Made by a program: the position numbers and the translations under genes
Shown: positions 22,544 to 33,642 of the stretch, piece after piece
How the letters are laid out: every line of letters starts with the position of its first letter
Position numbering within the stretch: position 1 is the first letter of the stretch
Origin: Polytrichum commune
Lineage: Eukaryota > Streptophyta > Polytrichopsida > Polytrichales > Polytrichaceae
Length of the DNA: 64,000 bases
Direction of reading: 5' to 3'
Assembly: GCA_950295325.1 (NCBI GenBank)
Contig: OX485804.1
Location: 31,992,001 to 32,056,000 of the forward strand
Notes under the pieces: model-generated
Databases searched by the model: none
What the model was told of the DNA's origin: nothing
Seen by the model: only the letters and a program-made list of their open reading frames with translations

Positions 22544-24301
22544 TCAATCCACATTTGGCAAGTCTTTTATCATAAGATTTGGGTTTACCAACCCAGTAAT
22601 TTGTTGCATCCCGGTAAGTGCCATAGTCAATGTGCTTTGGATGTCCAACATTTGCTTCTTCAATTTCTCATTGATATCATCTACATAGTTGTGGGCCTCT
22701 TTGACTATGTCCTCCTTCAAGACCTTCATCTCTTCGTGTAGTTCAAGCTTGAGTTTCTTGTTACCTTCTTCAATGGCCTCCTTCATGATGGTGAAGACTT
22801 CGCTTTTGGTAGCATTCTTCTCACCTTGGTTTTGGTTTTGGATTGCTTCAATGGTGTTCACCAAGCAAGTGTTAGTATCTTCAAATCCAAACTTGACCAA
22901 CAAATCTTTGGAGGGTTTGTCAATACCATCAAGACTTCTACGGTGTGGAGTGATTTCCACATGATAAACACTAATTTTTTCCTCTTTTCCTACAAACTTT
23001 TTGTATACAAAGGGGTTGAGGCATTCAACATTTGCACTACCATTGTGTCTAATTCCATCTTGCTTATGGAACCAAATAGAGACAACATTCTTGGTTCCAA
23101 GTATCTTGCAAATTTTAAGAGATGTGTCATCTATGCTCATCAATGTGGGAAGGTTGTAGAAGGTGAGGGTTAGAGCTTCTTTCCTTTGTTTTTGCTCCAA
23201 TGTGAGAGAAGGCCCTTTGTTCACTTGTCCTTCCAAAATTTCATGGTGGGTTGCAACTTGAAGTGTTTGGATTTTCTTGGCTTATGAGGGGGTTGGTGCA
23301 ACAATGTAAGCATGATTGTTGGGAGTGCTCTTTTGCACCTCTACAATCTCAAATTCATGACCTCTCCTAAAACTATTCTCTAAAACATCTTTGAAAAGCA
23401 TGTGTGAGGAGACATCAATCAAAGTTTCGCTAGTGATTTTGATTGAAAGGTTGTTGTTCCTAGCTATGGAGTGGTAAGTCTTGCATACCTTCCCAAGAGT
23501 ACCTTGGGTTGATTTGGGGTCCAATTGAAGAATGAATGGTCTAAGTCCTTTCAACAAGGCCACACCATCAATTTCGGGGTGGAGAAGGTGAAGTTTGGCA
23601 ATTCCCGCCCAAACTCCTTTCTCCCCACCTCTCTTGACATTCATGCACATGATAGATATGGGCTCAATAAGGTTAGTACCAAGTGGTATTTGCATAATCT
23701 CAAGTCTTTTCCTTACTAGTTCTTTCACATGGTTGTGTAGGAGAGGGGTGTTCGGTAATTGGAATTCAATTGCAACATGGAAGTCCAAAGCTAGGCATGT
23801 ATTGGGATCAATTGGGATATCATATGGAATTTGTGTTAGGTTGAGGTGTTGTCCAAGGACACCATCCTCTCTCTTACCTGGGTAATAGATTTGGGGTATC
23901 CTTGGGAAGGATATTGCGACCCCCTCCATTTCTTCCGTTTCCTTCCTTGGTACTCCCCTAAGTACCCTATCTTCAATGGATTCACCATCAAAGAGCTCTT
24001 CCAACCCCTCTTCCATAGCCAATTTCTCCATGTTAATGAAACCATACCAAAATTTTTGACGGAACCTTCGTTCCGGGACAATAGAATTTACTTGTGTGGC
24101 TTGTGGGCGTCGTTGTGGGGTTTGGTGTAGGGATTTGTTCGGTGTTGCCTTCTCCCGGGTCCTCTTGGTGCCAATTTCCTTCGCAGTTTGGTTCTCCTTT
24201 GCCTTCTCCGCTAAGAGCCGCATGAGGTTTTGTGAGGGTGTGTCTACCTCCATGTTGTCATCATCTCCTAAGATGGGCCGGTATGTGGACGGTGATGCCA
24301 T
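22544..24301 (-). pseudogene. Element A ORF1, RRM-like nucleic-acid-binding protein, one stop
   Basis: Homologous along its length to the intact ORF1 of element B. The start at 24,301 (MASPSTYRP) is chosen because homology to B begins there; upstream codons are leader. It has an acidic N-terminus (DDDNMEVDTPS), a middle domain with WYGF and LNLTQIP, and a C-terminal RRM-like fold (LTFYNLP as RNP2-like, GSANVECL as RNP1-like). A coiled-coil stretch (EEGNKKLKLELHEEMK onward) follows. It lacks the zinc knuckles of many plant LINE ORF1 proteins. A single in-frame TAA at 23,282-23,284 replaces a Gln codon of B. It would coat LINE RNA. The stop codon overlaps the beginning of ORF2. Confidence 0.85.
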
Positions 24302-25892
24302 GTTTTTTGGTTGGGTCGCGGTGGCAGCAACTCCCCTCTTTGATGTTGGGTGGGATCCTCCGCAGCTCCGGAGCAGCTCCCAGCAGTGCCTCGGCAACAA
24401 CTTCAGCGGCTTCGGATTTGTGTGGCTTCTGTTCTTCACTTTACCTTTGGCAGCTCCAGCAGCTTCCCAATTGCTATAGCAATTTGTCTTGGTTGTGATT
24501 ACAGTAACTTCACCTTCGGTGCTGCACCAACAAATTCGCTTCCGGGTGCAGCCTCCTTTACAGTAGCAGCAGTAACTCGCTTTCGGATGCAGCGACACTT
24601 CGTTGCCTGGCTGCAGCAACGGTCAAAAAAATTTCGACTCAATCTACTGTGCCTCTTATTTCGAACTAGTTTTGCTGGGTCGCTCTTCTCTCCTTCTGGA
24701 TCTTCCCTCAATCTTCTCTCCTTCGGGCGCTTCGACTAACTACACCGCCTCTATTTCGGTCTAGTTTTTGCTGGATCTCTCTTCTCTATCCGAACTCTGT
24801 CTTTGTGGGTCGTAGTCTTTTGTATCTAGTGAGGATTTCTATGCCAACACTGGGACTTTGAAGATCTATGTGTTTCACTGGGGTTTCGATGATCTAGCTA
24901 TTTCAACTCTGGGATTTCCAGGGAAACGGGCGCTTCGGTGATCAATCTGTGTGATCTCTGGGACTTCTGAGATGCACGTTCTTCGGAGTAGACTTCGCTG
25001 GGATTTCGGTGGTCTATCTGGTCCGGATCGGGATGGTGTCGGTGCGGTGAAGGTGGAGCCTCTGTCGAGGCAGGGCTCCCAATTAGTATATGTTGTCTCC
25101 GTTGGTGCAGCAATTTGTCCGTCTCAGTTGAGTCATGGAATCACAGGGAGGGAGAGAGAGCCGACTGTAAGCAAAAGAGAAGGTGAGGGTGGTTATCTGT
25201 AGAGATAGTGTCGGTTGCTGCTGCACCGCAGATGCGCTTCTTCTGTATGCAGTCGCTTGAAAATGGTGAGTTGGGGTGCTTGTGCTTATGGTGCAGTGTG
25301 GGTGAGGATTTGCACCTGTGGGTTGCCTAGGTTGACGCTCAGGGTGAGGTGGCTGCGGGCTGAGTAGTGATGCCGATCCAAGATAGTTGCCTCCCCCCGC
25401 AGATACCAGATTTGTCCTCTTGTGGATCCGTAATAGTTGGTGTGCTCGAATGAACTCAGAAACTCGAGGTTACAGATCTGCAGTCACAAGAGTGTACATA
25501 TCTTAGGTGCACTGCGACACTACCCAACGTACTTGCTTCCCTCGCTCGCCCAGATCAGGGAAATTCACCGTGGGGTTTTGACGCGATCTCGCATTCTCTC
25601 GCGAGACTCTCTAGAAAATCCCCGTGAATTGCAAGTGTAGTGATAGCAGCCACCTCAAATCTGCAGAACAAACTCAGCTTTCAGTCGCAACCACCATCTG
25701 AGTTCAATCTAGTCCACTAGCATGCCCGCAGGTGATATTCCTCACACCGATCTATGAGGAACCCAGCTTTCTCTCATCGATCTCCTGCATCAGCTGTCGC
25801 ACCCCTCCTCACTGATCTGCTCTCAGCTACTCATCCCGCTCCTGAATAGTAGGTACTCTTGTTTTGTTCCCCAGCCCACACACTTGAAACAA
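24302..25892 (-). promoter_or_regulatory. Element A 5' UTR with degenerate repeats
   Basis: A 1.6-kb GC-richer leader between the 5' target duplication and ORF1. It contains two related blocks (CTAC...TTTCG...CTAGTTTT...CTCTTCTCT) about 97 bp apart at 24,640-24,790, and looser TGGGATTTC/GATCTA words to about 25,020. LINE promoters are internal to the leader, so the promoter should lie here. Open frames reaching in from ORF1 lack support from the sister copies. Confidence 0.6.
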
Positions 25893-25905
25893 TGAGCCCC
25901 CCATA
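25893..25905. repeat. Target-site duplication of element A, 5' side
   Basis: TGAGCCCCCCATA, identical to 12,453-12,465. Marks the 5' end of element A. Confidence 0.95.
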
Positions 25906-26571
25906 CAAGTAACCCACTCCTAAAATCCAATCCCACTTTTGCCCAAAACCGACTAGAGTAGGAGGTGTGCAAAGGGGGGTGCTTTTAGAAAGAGGTTGAA
26001 ATAAACACCCCTCTCTAAGTTACATGTCTTGCATAACATTACTTGGCACTAGAGTGTTACACCTTATCGTCAGTGTTTTGGGAGCATCATGTCCCATTTA
26101 TGTTGGGCCACCTTCACAAAATGAACAACACTCAACATGAATATTGCTCACTTTTGTGGACACAAACTGACGATTGGGCCTACCTATGGTTTCTCTTACC
26201 GAAACTAGTCCAAAATTTAAATATGAACAAATTGTCACCCTTTTGCTAGCGGTATGGCATGCATGCCGTGTGGAGCCCAACATTGGTGTTGTATGTCATT
26301 ATTGAACCCAACCATGATTCAAGGATTACACACACCTTCCCCTTTTTAAAAAGGGACGGAACATGGAGGTTGTGCAATGCTATGTGAAACATTCATTATA
26401 GAATATAAGAAAAGTTAGAATGTGAATGTCATAAGTCGATAGATTAAAGAAAGAAAAATTCTCCACCATAAAGAATAGTGATACAAATAGTTAAACACTC
26501 TACTAATCGGAAAAGGGATGGAAAGTTTTTTTTTTTCATTTTTTGTCACTTTCATTGCCATATCCTCAGCG
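25906..26571. other. Intergenic, no gene seen
   Basis: AT-rich host DNA that continues the pre-insertion sequence left of element A. No recognisable gene or repeat. Confidence 0.5.
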
Positions 26572-26724
26572 ATAACATTATTCATATCCCTAACAATGTT
26601 CGGAGGGACTGCAATGTTGCATGAAATATTTCCGGATATTTTCCCACATTCAATCTTCCCATAATATTATGTGGAATACTGGCAGTCCCACCGAACATTG
26701 TTATGGATCTGCATAATGTTATGA
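26572..26724. mobile_element. Fold-back MITE-like element, 153 bp
   Basis: Terminal inverted repeats of 41 bp with about five mismatches: left ATAACATTATTCATATCC..., right the complement of ATAACATTATGCAGATCC..., both running to TTCGG(A/T)GGGACTGC. The interior is about 70 bp. No target duplication is obvious. Confidence 0.7.
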
Positions 26725-29700
26725 CCTTGCATGTCCAATCCCAATGGTTGGGATTGGGCAAGAGTTGGTGAGGAAGGTGGGGGTTGGGCCACTTTCAACA
26801 CTTGGTTTTCAATTTGTTCATATTCTTGTGTGCTTGCGTTGTCCAAGTGGCAAAATGCATGTAAAGTTTATAATCCAAGATACACAACCTAAATTTTGCT
26901 TTGCCTACACAATGAGATCTTTATTGTCTTCAACAAACTTCACCTTCCAAGATTTGAAAATTGTAAATGAATCAATGAATTGATGAAATGCGGACGTAGT
27001 TTAGACCCTAAACCATACATTCTCGTAAGGATATTCAAAGCACCTTTTGGAAGTACTTTGCTATGGAGTAGCTTCATGTGATAATTATATTCAAATTTAT
27101 GTAAGAATGGGACGATGCAAATCTAACATTGGGGAGCAAGCACGGTCAAGCATACGGAAATCATACATTTTTTAGTCAAATTGCTAAAAGTAGTAGCAAA
27201 CTGTTGTTTATATTGGATTTTTTTTTCACGGTGCCCTTTATTGTTGTACAAGGTACTCAAATATAAAATATCAAGATGAGATTTTCAAAACTTATCATTA
27301 AAAGTATTACTCAAAAGGTAATGGCTAAATCTAGTTTTGAACATAGATTTCATGACCTTGAATATTTTGAAGTTGGATTCTCTTTTCGTATTCATTGAAT
27401 TCATTACAAACTTGAGGGCACCATTACAAAAATTTATAGAAAAAACATTGATTTCATGTAATTCTACCACGTTTTAAACAATTCTTAAACAATTATGTGT
27501 TCAATATATCTACCATCACAGTACTAGCACCGTCTTCTAAAATATATAGACTTTTGTTGAAACAAATTGGTAGACCTAAACTGCTTGGCTTTGTAGATCA
27601 ACGTGTGTTTCAAATGTTTATGGTTTTCCCCTTCACACAATCCAAATTTAGTATACATTTTTTAATCACTTTCACTTAAACCTATGCAGGGTTAAGGAGT
27701 CGTGTACTTGACTATGCTTGCGCCCATTGATGAAATTCTCAACTGTCAAAGTCTCCATGTGAAACAATGCCAAGGAAGGCATGTGTTAATGATGCAATGT
27801 TCATTGCAACTACTTATGAACTCCAATCCACCAATTGCAATGTTGATATGATAAACAAGAAATAGAAGTTCCGATTACTAAAACAAAGTGACATGTGGCA
27901 TGTTGAATTGACTTGTGTCAAACATGCTTATCATGTACAATAACATTGTTTGTTAAATGCATGTCATTGGTGATACCATTCATGACAACTAAGGGAACAT
28001 TTGGGAATGCATGGATTGGGTAGCCAATAACCTATAACGATATTCATGCACTTATCTCTAGCTTTTAATTCCTTGACGAGTGAATGATCTTTTGTACGTG
28101 AGAAGAAATAGAAGGTTGGAGTTGATATGAGGTTGTCATTTGTGGCTATAGAAACCACGTGTCTTTCTCCGTTGGAGGAGGTTGTGGGTCTTATTTAGGA
28201 TCTCATAAAGGTGGAGAGAATGCTAACTTACACACGTGAACTTTAAATTTGTATGTCCATTTTGCCACTTTGGTAGTGTGAACATCCCGAAAACTATCAA
28301 ACCAAGAACATGAAAGCTCAAAGTCCCGTTGAGACAAAGAATTGAACCTCAAAGGGTCGGTAGTCTTGTCTTCTAAAAAATATCATGGGCAAATGAATAG
28401 GTATTTACACCGACTATCCCAATTAGTGTGGAAGGGCTAGTAGTGACTGTGGGAAATTAGTGTGAAGAGTTAGGTTAAATGGTTGGGTTGGCCTCATTTT
28501 GATCGAACAACTCTTGAATGGTGGTCATTGTTTTAATAGAAACAAAATTTGAATTGTCATGCTAAAAGGTGATAGTAAATTTCTTTACGTTATGAAATTA
28601 GTGCCAACAAAAGATCCAGGAAGCATTGTTCTTCTTAGTACTATGTATTACAAATACTATTCATAACAACACTATACATTGAAAGTACATGCACTATTCA
28701 TCATGGCATTGACGAGCATGTGTTTGCATGTAATTTTTTGTATCACTCTACAAGCACCTTAGAACACACACACACACACTAGTTTTTTCTTGAAATGTAT
28801 GGTAAACAAGCATGTGTTCATAAATTTAGTGTCAATCGGGGCAGATTTCCAACCCTCACCAAATTTTGAGACTTGACAAAATAGTGCATGTGTTACCACA
28901 CGCACTAACTGGGGGAATTAGTGTGGTGAGATATTCGTATGATCAACATAAGATATTGATATTGATTTGGTTGTGTTGGTGCAATGGAGGTCCAAGTGCC
29001 AAGAAGCGAACGTTGCTTTAAAACTTATATGGCTCCATCCTTCCTCGCATAACACTAGGCATTAAACCATCTTGCAAGATCGTGAAGTTAGAAAGTAAGA
29101 ACTTTGTGAAAGTATTTCATTTGTTGCATCCACATGGTCGGGATTTGCAAGAGACTCGGTGAACTCCGTGTGAGCATGTTTCAACTTTCAAACTCAATAC
29201 ATTCTTGTTGATAATGGACAATACATCAATTCGATAGGAATCCTATAAGAAATGTGACGATCCACTTTGATATGGTTTTTTTAATTTTTACTCAACCTTA
29301 TATTTAAAGAACGTCATATCAACATTCTATGGGACCAAATTGTGCTAGAATGTGAAAGTGAAAGGGGTGTTCATTGGATGTTCATGGGGTTTTGCACCAT
29401 GGGGTTTTGCAACATTGTTCATTGGTGTAAGGCATGGCAATTGCTTTGTCTTCACCAAACCATTTGTTTCTACTATGCACCGCTAATAACCTTTCAATGA
29501 GAATATTGAATCTTGAAGTTGGACATGACTCAATGTGTTATTGATAGAAGTTTTAAGATTGCTTTGGCGACACGCAACTTGGTTTGAGAGTGCAGTTGCA
29601 CAAAATAATAAACAATTGGACTACTTCGAGGACCATCTTTGTTCGAGTGTTACAAGAACACAATGTTGATGATATTGAGGGGAATTTGGGCATGTGGACT

Positions 29701-30672
29701 ACAAGGTGCCATATGTCTTACTTCTACCTTCAAAGTAGTGGGTTTTGAACATTTTCTTCCTATATTGAGTTATTTCTTGGAGAATATACCATTGGTTCTC
29801 ATATGTTATAATGGTATGCACTAAGGTGATTATGGCTCCATATGATTGCTTGTAGTCTTCTAACAAGTGGTCCCTTATGTTATTAGCCCTTGACTCCTTG
29901 AGAGGCTTGTTTTTGGCTTATGAATGACTTTTGAAGGCAACTTCATCTAAAAGGAAGGTGCATGAAGGTGACATTAGGTATCATTGTGTACCTCATGAAA
30001 TTTTGTTGCCGATGGCGATGATCCCATTTCAATACGAATATGCAGTTGTTCACAATAAAAGAATGAATAAAACAATGATATTGTTATAAAGTCAAGAATG
30101 AATTGGCATTTTTTCTTTGTTAATACAATTCTATGTATAGTGTTTTCTTCATAACGTTTTGATTGAAAATTGTCAATTTTCCTTGGACTCTCTTTCTTAC
30201 CTCAAAGTGTACATTTATTCTTCATATAATATCAAAAATTGAACCTATAATTTTATTGCATATATTTATCAAAGTTTCTTAAACTTTAATGATTCTAAAT
30301 CGATTGTTAAACAAATCACGAAATCTACGAAATATTTCATGAGACTTACCCTATTGATGTGATTTGAAAATCAATAGCGAAAACTTTTCTTTTAGGTACA
30401 ACAAAAATTGAGCTCTATAAAGCTGACTTTTTAGATGATTCAACGAAACCACAATTGATACACTCCAAGAAGTTAAGGGTTGATCTTCTACCAAACAATC
30501 CGTTTTGTTAGTAATCTCCTTTTGGTAGTACCATCATACTGGGTTGTCTCTTAAGTAATTTTCATGGCTTCAACGACGTGAATATGATGTTTGTTAATGT
30601 CTCACAACTTCACTTCCCTCATGATCAAAGAACGTCCATGGTAACCAATACTAACAACCGATATTGGAGAGT
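26725..30672. other. Intergenic, decayed repeats
   Basis: No gene supported. Contains the inverse partner of the 1.6-2.0 kb repeat (about 28,570-28,935) and otherwise low-information AT-rich sequence with many stops. It ends at the target site of element B. Confidence 0.5.
28570..28935. repeat. Dispersed repeat, inverse partner of 1.6-2.0 kb
   Basis: Contains ACTATTCAT, AGTGCATG and CACTAACTGGGGGAATTAGTG blocks that appear in reverse order and complement at 1,640-2,040. Old, without visible ends. Confidence 0.5.
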
Positions 30673-30684
30673 GTTTGTAGATCA
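30673..30684. repeat. Target-site duplication of element B, 5' side
   Basis: GTTTGTAGATCA, exactly repeated at 56,540-56,551 right after the TTA tail. A thirteenth matching T precedes it but could belong to the tail. Confidence 0.93.
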
Positions 30685-31836
30685 GGACCGTGTATGGGGT
30701 GCAAACGCTGCTGAGAGCTCCGTAATTCCTGGTGAGGTGAGCGACGAAAGAGGTAGCCGCTGGAGACTTATGTGTGTGCTGCTGAGGAGCTGGCTTTGCA
30801 GTGACCCCGCGCCCACTAGAAACCAGACGGTTAGAGCGTTTGGAGAGGTGCTTGGCAGTGTTGAGGGGTACCGTGTAAGTTCAGTTTTAGATCTGGTGAT
30901 GTAGGTATGAGGAAATGCCAGTTAAATCTTAACGGGAAAGCACTCTGATGAGCTGGGGCTTTGTTTGGTTGTGATTAGGAGAACTGCATTTCGCTACTGA
31001 TATTGCTTAGATCTGAAACTGTACGCATCACATTGAAGGGAGGAAACAAGCACCAAGGACTCAAACATTCTGATACTCTAGAATTGCCACACTGAGCCAG
31101 GATTACACTTTACAGAATAGACAGAGAATTGCACAGGAGGAGCCGAAGGCTCCTTCTTTCCTTCATACACATTGTCATTACATTATCCTTGCTTCTTACA
31201 CATAGCATAGATGCATGTCAACTAGGTCTAGAATCACATTTTTGGCACAAAGGAGATCTGCAGGTGGAGGGTTCAGCCACTGGTGGAGGTGATTCATACA
31301 GCACATGGAGCAGTGAAGGGGTTGTAGCAGAAAATCGAGGTGGTGGTGAAAAAGGAGGAGATCTAGCAAAACAACAATGCCCAGATCTACATCAAAGACC
31401 GACATCAAAGAGCACAAAGCTACATCAGAACCACCAAGACTTTAACCCTGCAGGTCTAAAGAGAAGACATCTCCGAACTCCAACGCCGAAAACCCTGCAT
31501 CGAACCCACACTAACTCTATACACGCAGATCTGAAGAGCAGGCGCCCCCGAGCTACAACATCGAAAACCCTGCATCGAACCCACACTAACTCTATACACG
31601 CAGGTCTGAAGAGTAGGCGCCCCCGAGCTACAACACCGAAAAGCCTGCATTGAATTCACAGTGTCTCTACAACGCCGAAAACCCTACATCGAACCCACAC
31701 TAACTCTATACGCGCAGGTCTGAAGAGCAGGCGCCCCCGAGCTACAACACCGAAAACCCTGCATCGAATTCACAGTGTCTCTAACCCTACAGGTCTTACT
31801 AACTGCTACCGCCCCCGCAACACAGCGCAGATCAAG
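30685..31836 (+). promoter_or_regulatory. Element B 5' UTR
   Basis: A 1.15-kb GC-richer leader before the ORF1 ATG at 31,837. It should hold the internal promoter. The last 400 bp carry tandem repeats (separate entry). A possible splice donor GTGTAAGT occurs near 30,870, without a clear partner. Confidence 0.6.
31441..31796 (+). repeat. Tandem repeats in element B leader
   Basis: A unit of about 75 bp (CGAACCCACACTAACTC ... GGCGCCCCCGAGCTACAAC ... CGAAAACCCTGCAT) begins at 31,501, 31,576 and 31,690. A shorter 39-bp variant with GAATTCACAGTGTCTCTA is inserted between and repeated at the end. Such arrays in LINE leaders often act as promoter units. Confidence 0.85.
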
Positions 31837-33642
31837 ATGACCACAACAAGGGCCCCCCACCGAGACAACAACATAGGAGCTGGAAGAGAGCTGACCCCTA
31901 AGGCCCTAGCTAAGGTCTTTGGGGAGGAGGAAGACACTATGGAGATAGACTCCCCATCACTGAGCCTAAAAAAGCTACTGGCCGAGAAAGCTAAGGTGAA
32001 TTCAAAAGCTGCAGCCAGCGGGAAGAGATCCAGGGACCGGGCCAGAGCGTCCCCTCCTTCGAACACCCAGCAAGTGACCTCCCCCCGCACTGGGACCCAT
32101 GCCACAGAGCTATCACCGAACCAAAAACTCAAGCTTTGGCTAGGCTTTGAATCTATGGAAAAACTTGCCATAGAGCAAGGGATTGAAGAGCTGTTCTCAG
32201 ATGAAACCACTGCTGATAGAATCACAAGGGGCATCCCTCGTATGGAAGCCGAGGAACTTGAAAGTGTAAGCATTTCCTACCCAAGAGTGCCACAAATATT
32301 GTATCCAAGTGTGAGAAGTGATGGACTCCCGGGGCAGCACCTTAACCTCACCCAGCTCCCATCCAAAATTGAAATTGACCCCATCTCTTGCATGTCTCTA
32401 GATTTTCAAATTGCCATTCATTTTCAGCTCCCTAACAACCCCTTATTCCACAATCACATTAAAGAGCTTGTTAAAGAAAGGCTAAATGTCATGCACATTC
32501 CACTTGGTACTAACCTCATTGAACCTATCTCAGTTTTATGCATGAGTATCAAGAGAGGAGGGGTCAAGGGAGTGTGGGTTGGGATAGTTAAACTTCACCT
32601 CCTCAACCCCCAAACCGATGGAGTAGCCCTACTCACGGGTCTTAGACCCTTCATCCTTCATTTTGAACCTCACTCCAATGGTGGAAGCCTTGGCAAGGTA
32701 TGCAAGTCATACCACTCCATTGCTAGGAACAATAATCTTTCTATCAAAATCTCAAATGATACATTGATTGGATTGTCACCTCATGCTCTCTTTCTTGATG
32801 TCCTAGAAAATAGCTTTAGAAGAGGTCACAATTTTGAGATTGTTGAAGTTCAAAAAAGCACCACTAACAACCATGCCTATCTTGTTGCCCCTACCCCCCT
32901 TCAAGCCAAAAAAATCCAAACTCTTCAAGTTGCTACCCACCACCAAATCCTTGAAGGCCAAGTGAAGAAAGGCCCCTCTCTCACATTGGAGCAAAAGGCA
33001 AGGAAAGAGGCCCTTATCCTAACCTTTTACAACCTCCCAATATTGATGAACATTGATGACACCTCATTAGAAATTTGCAAAATACTAGGAACCAAGAATG
33101 TTGTTTCTATATGGTTCCACAAGCAAGACGGTTTGAGGCATAATGGCAGTGCCAACGTGGAATGCCTTAACCCCTTTGTATATAGGAAATTTGTAGGGAA
33201 AGAGGTAAAAATCGGAACTTACCATGTGGAAATTACTCCTCACCGCCGGAGTATTGAAGGCATTGACAAACCCTCCAAGGAATTACTAATCAAATTTGGA
33301 TTTGAAGACACCAATACGTGTTTGGTAAACACTATTGAAGCCATTCAAAACCAAACTCAAGGGGAGGAAAGTGCTACAAAAGGGGATGTTTTTACCGTCA
33401 TGAAAGAAGCTATTGAGGAAGGCAACAAGAAACTCAAACTTGAGCTTCATAAAGACATGAGAGAATTAAAAAATGATATTGTGAGAGAAGCGCACATATA
33501 TGCGGATGAAATAAATGACAAATTGAAAAAACAAATGCTAGACATCCAAAGTACTCTAACCCTAGCACTTACCGGGATGCAACAAATTACCGGCTTGGTA
33601 AATCCTAACCTCATGCTTAAAGACCAACCAAATGTGGAGTGA
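31837..33642 (+). CDS. Element B ORF1, RRM-like protein, intact
   Basis: Intact 601-aa ORF1 starting with a true ATG (MTTTRAPHRD). It has an acidic DTMEIDSPS segment near residue 32. A central domain of about residues 90-360 carries LWLGF, LNLTQLP and a conserved NSFRRGHNFEIVEVQKS. An RRM-like domain follows at about 385-490 (LTFYNLP, GSANVECL). A coiled coil with many K/E/L heptads spans about 525-570. No CCHC knuckles or known enzymatic motif. The role is expected to be RNA binding and RNP assembly, as for ORF1 proteins of LINEs, and is inferred. The TGA stop overlaps the ORF2 frame (GTGACC), one base back. Confidence 0.88.
   Translation: MTTTRAPHRDNNIGAGRELTPKALAKVFGEEEDTMEIDSPSLSLKKLLAEKAKVNSKAAASGKRSRDRARASPPSNTQQVTSPRTGTHATELSPNQKLKLWLGFESMEKLAIEQGIEELFSDETTADRITRGIPRMEAEELESVSISYPRVPQILYPSVRSDGLPGQHLNLTQLPSKIEIDPISCMSLDFQIAIHFQLPNNPLFHNHIKELVKERLNVMHIPLGTNLIEPISVLCMSIKRGGVKGVWVGIVKLHLLNPQTDGVALLTGLRPFILHFEPHSNGGSLGKVCKSYHSIARNNNLSIKISNDTLIGLSPHALFLDVLENSFRRGHNFEIVEVQKSTTNNHAYLVAPTPLQAKKIQTLQVATHHQILEGQVKKGPSLTLEQKARKEALILTFYNLPILMNIDDTSLEICKILGTKNVVSIWFHKQDGLRHNGSANVECLNPFVYRKFVGKEVKIGTYHVEITPHRRSIEGIDKPSKELLIKFGFEDTNTCLVNTIEAIQNQTQGEESATKGDVFTVMKEAIEEGNKKLKLELHKDMRELKNDIVREAHIYADEINDKLKKQMLDIQSTLTLALTGMQQITGLVNPNLMLKDQPNVE

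Larger units (their letters stand above)
12932..22547 (-). pseudogene. Element A ORF2: repeats, 2A, APE, RT, RNase H, PD-(D/E)xK-like
   Basis: The frame starts over the ORF1 stop (TTGACC; no ATG there). Residues 1 to about 290 are YTQTKH-type hexapeptide repeats. A MASAYRPRH module, HPK-type hexapeptides and a second module follow. The 2A motif LLKCGDIESNPGP lies near residue 867. APE motifs follow: WNASSL, QETK, YMP, GNFN (normally GDFN), SLIDGFY, SDHYPV. The RT box is YVDD (YADD in the sister copies). RNase H motifs are YYTDGS, LRAEM, FTDS and HVNIDGNEKAD. The C-terminal region has CPIC...H...C and RPD...IEFTYC. Breaks: TAA at 17,943, TAA at 15,684, a 1-nt insertion near 15,203, TAG at 13,625 and TAA near 13,411. 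The encoded enzyme would nick DNA and reverse-transcribe its own RNA. Confidence 0.9.
12466..25892 (-). mobile_element. LINE element A, full length, 13,427 bp
   Basis: Complete non-LTR retrotransposon on the minus strand, bounded by a 13-bp target-site duplication. Order 5' to 3': leader 25,892-24,302; ORF1 24,301-22,544; ORF2 22,547-12,932 with hexapeptide repeats, two MASAYRPRH modules, 2A, APE endonuclease, reverse transcriptase, RNase H and a CCHC/PD-(D/E)xK region; a 3' UTR of about 460 bp with an antisense SINE; terminal hairpin and TATC tail. There are no LTRs. The length is far above usual LINEs (4-8 kb). It is inactive: one stop in ORF1 and at least four stops and one frameshift in ORF2, plus APE and RT active-site changes. 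The domain set (APE, RNase H, second nuclease) recalls the Dualen/RandI or I groups; clade placement is inference. Confidence 0.95.

Noticed and set aside
24302-24619. Upstream N-terminal extension of element A ORF1
   Set aside because: Homology with B begins at the ATG at 24,301, and the extra residues (Cys-rich, no similarity) lie in the leader.
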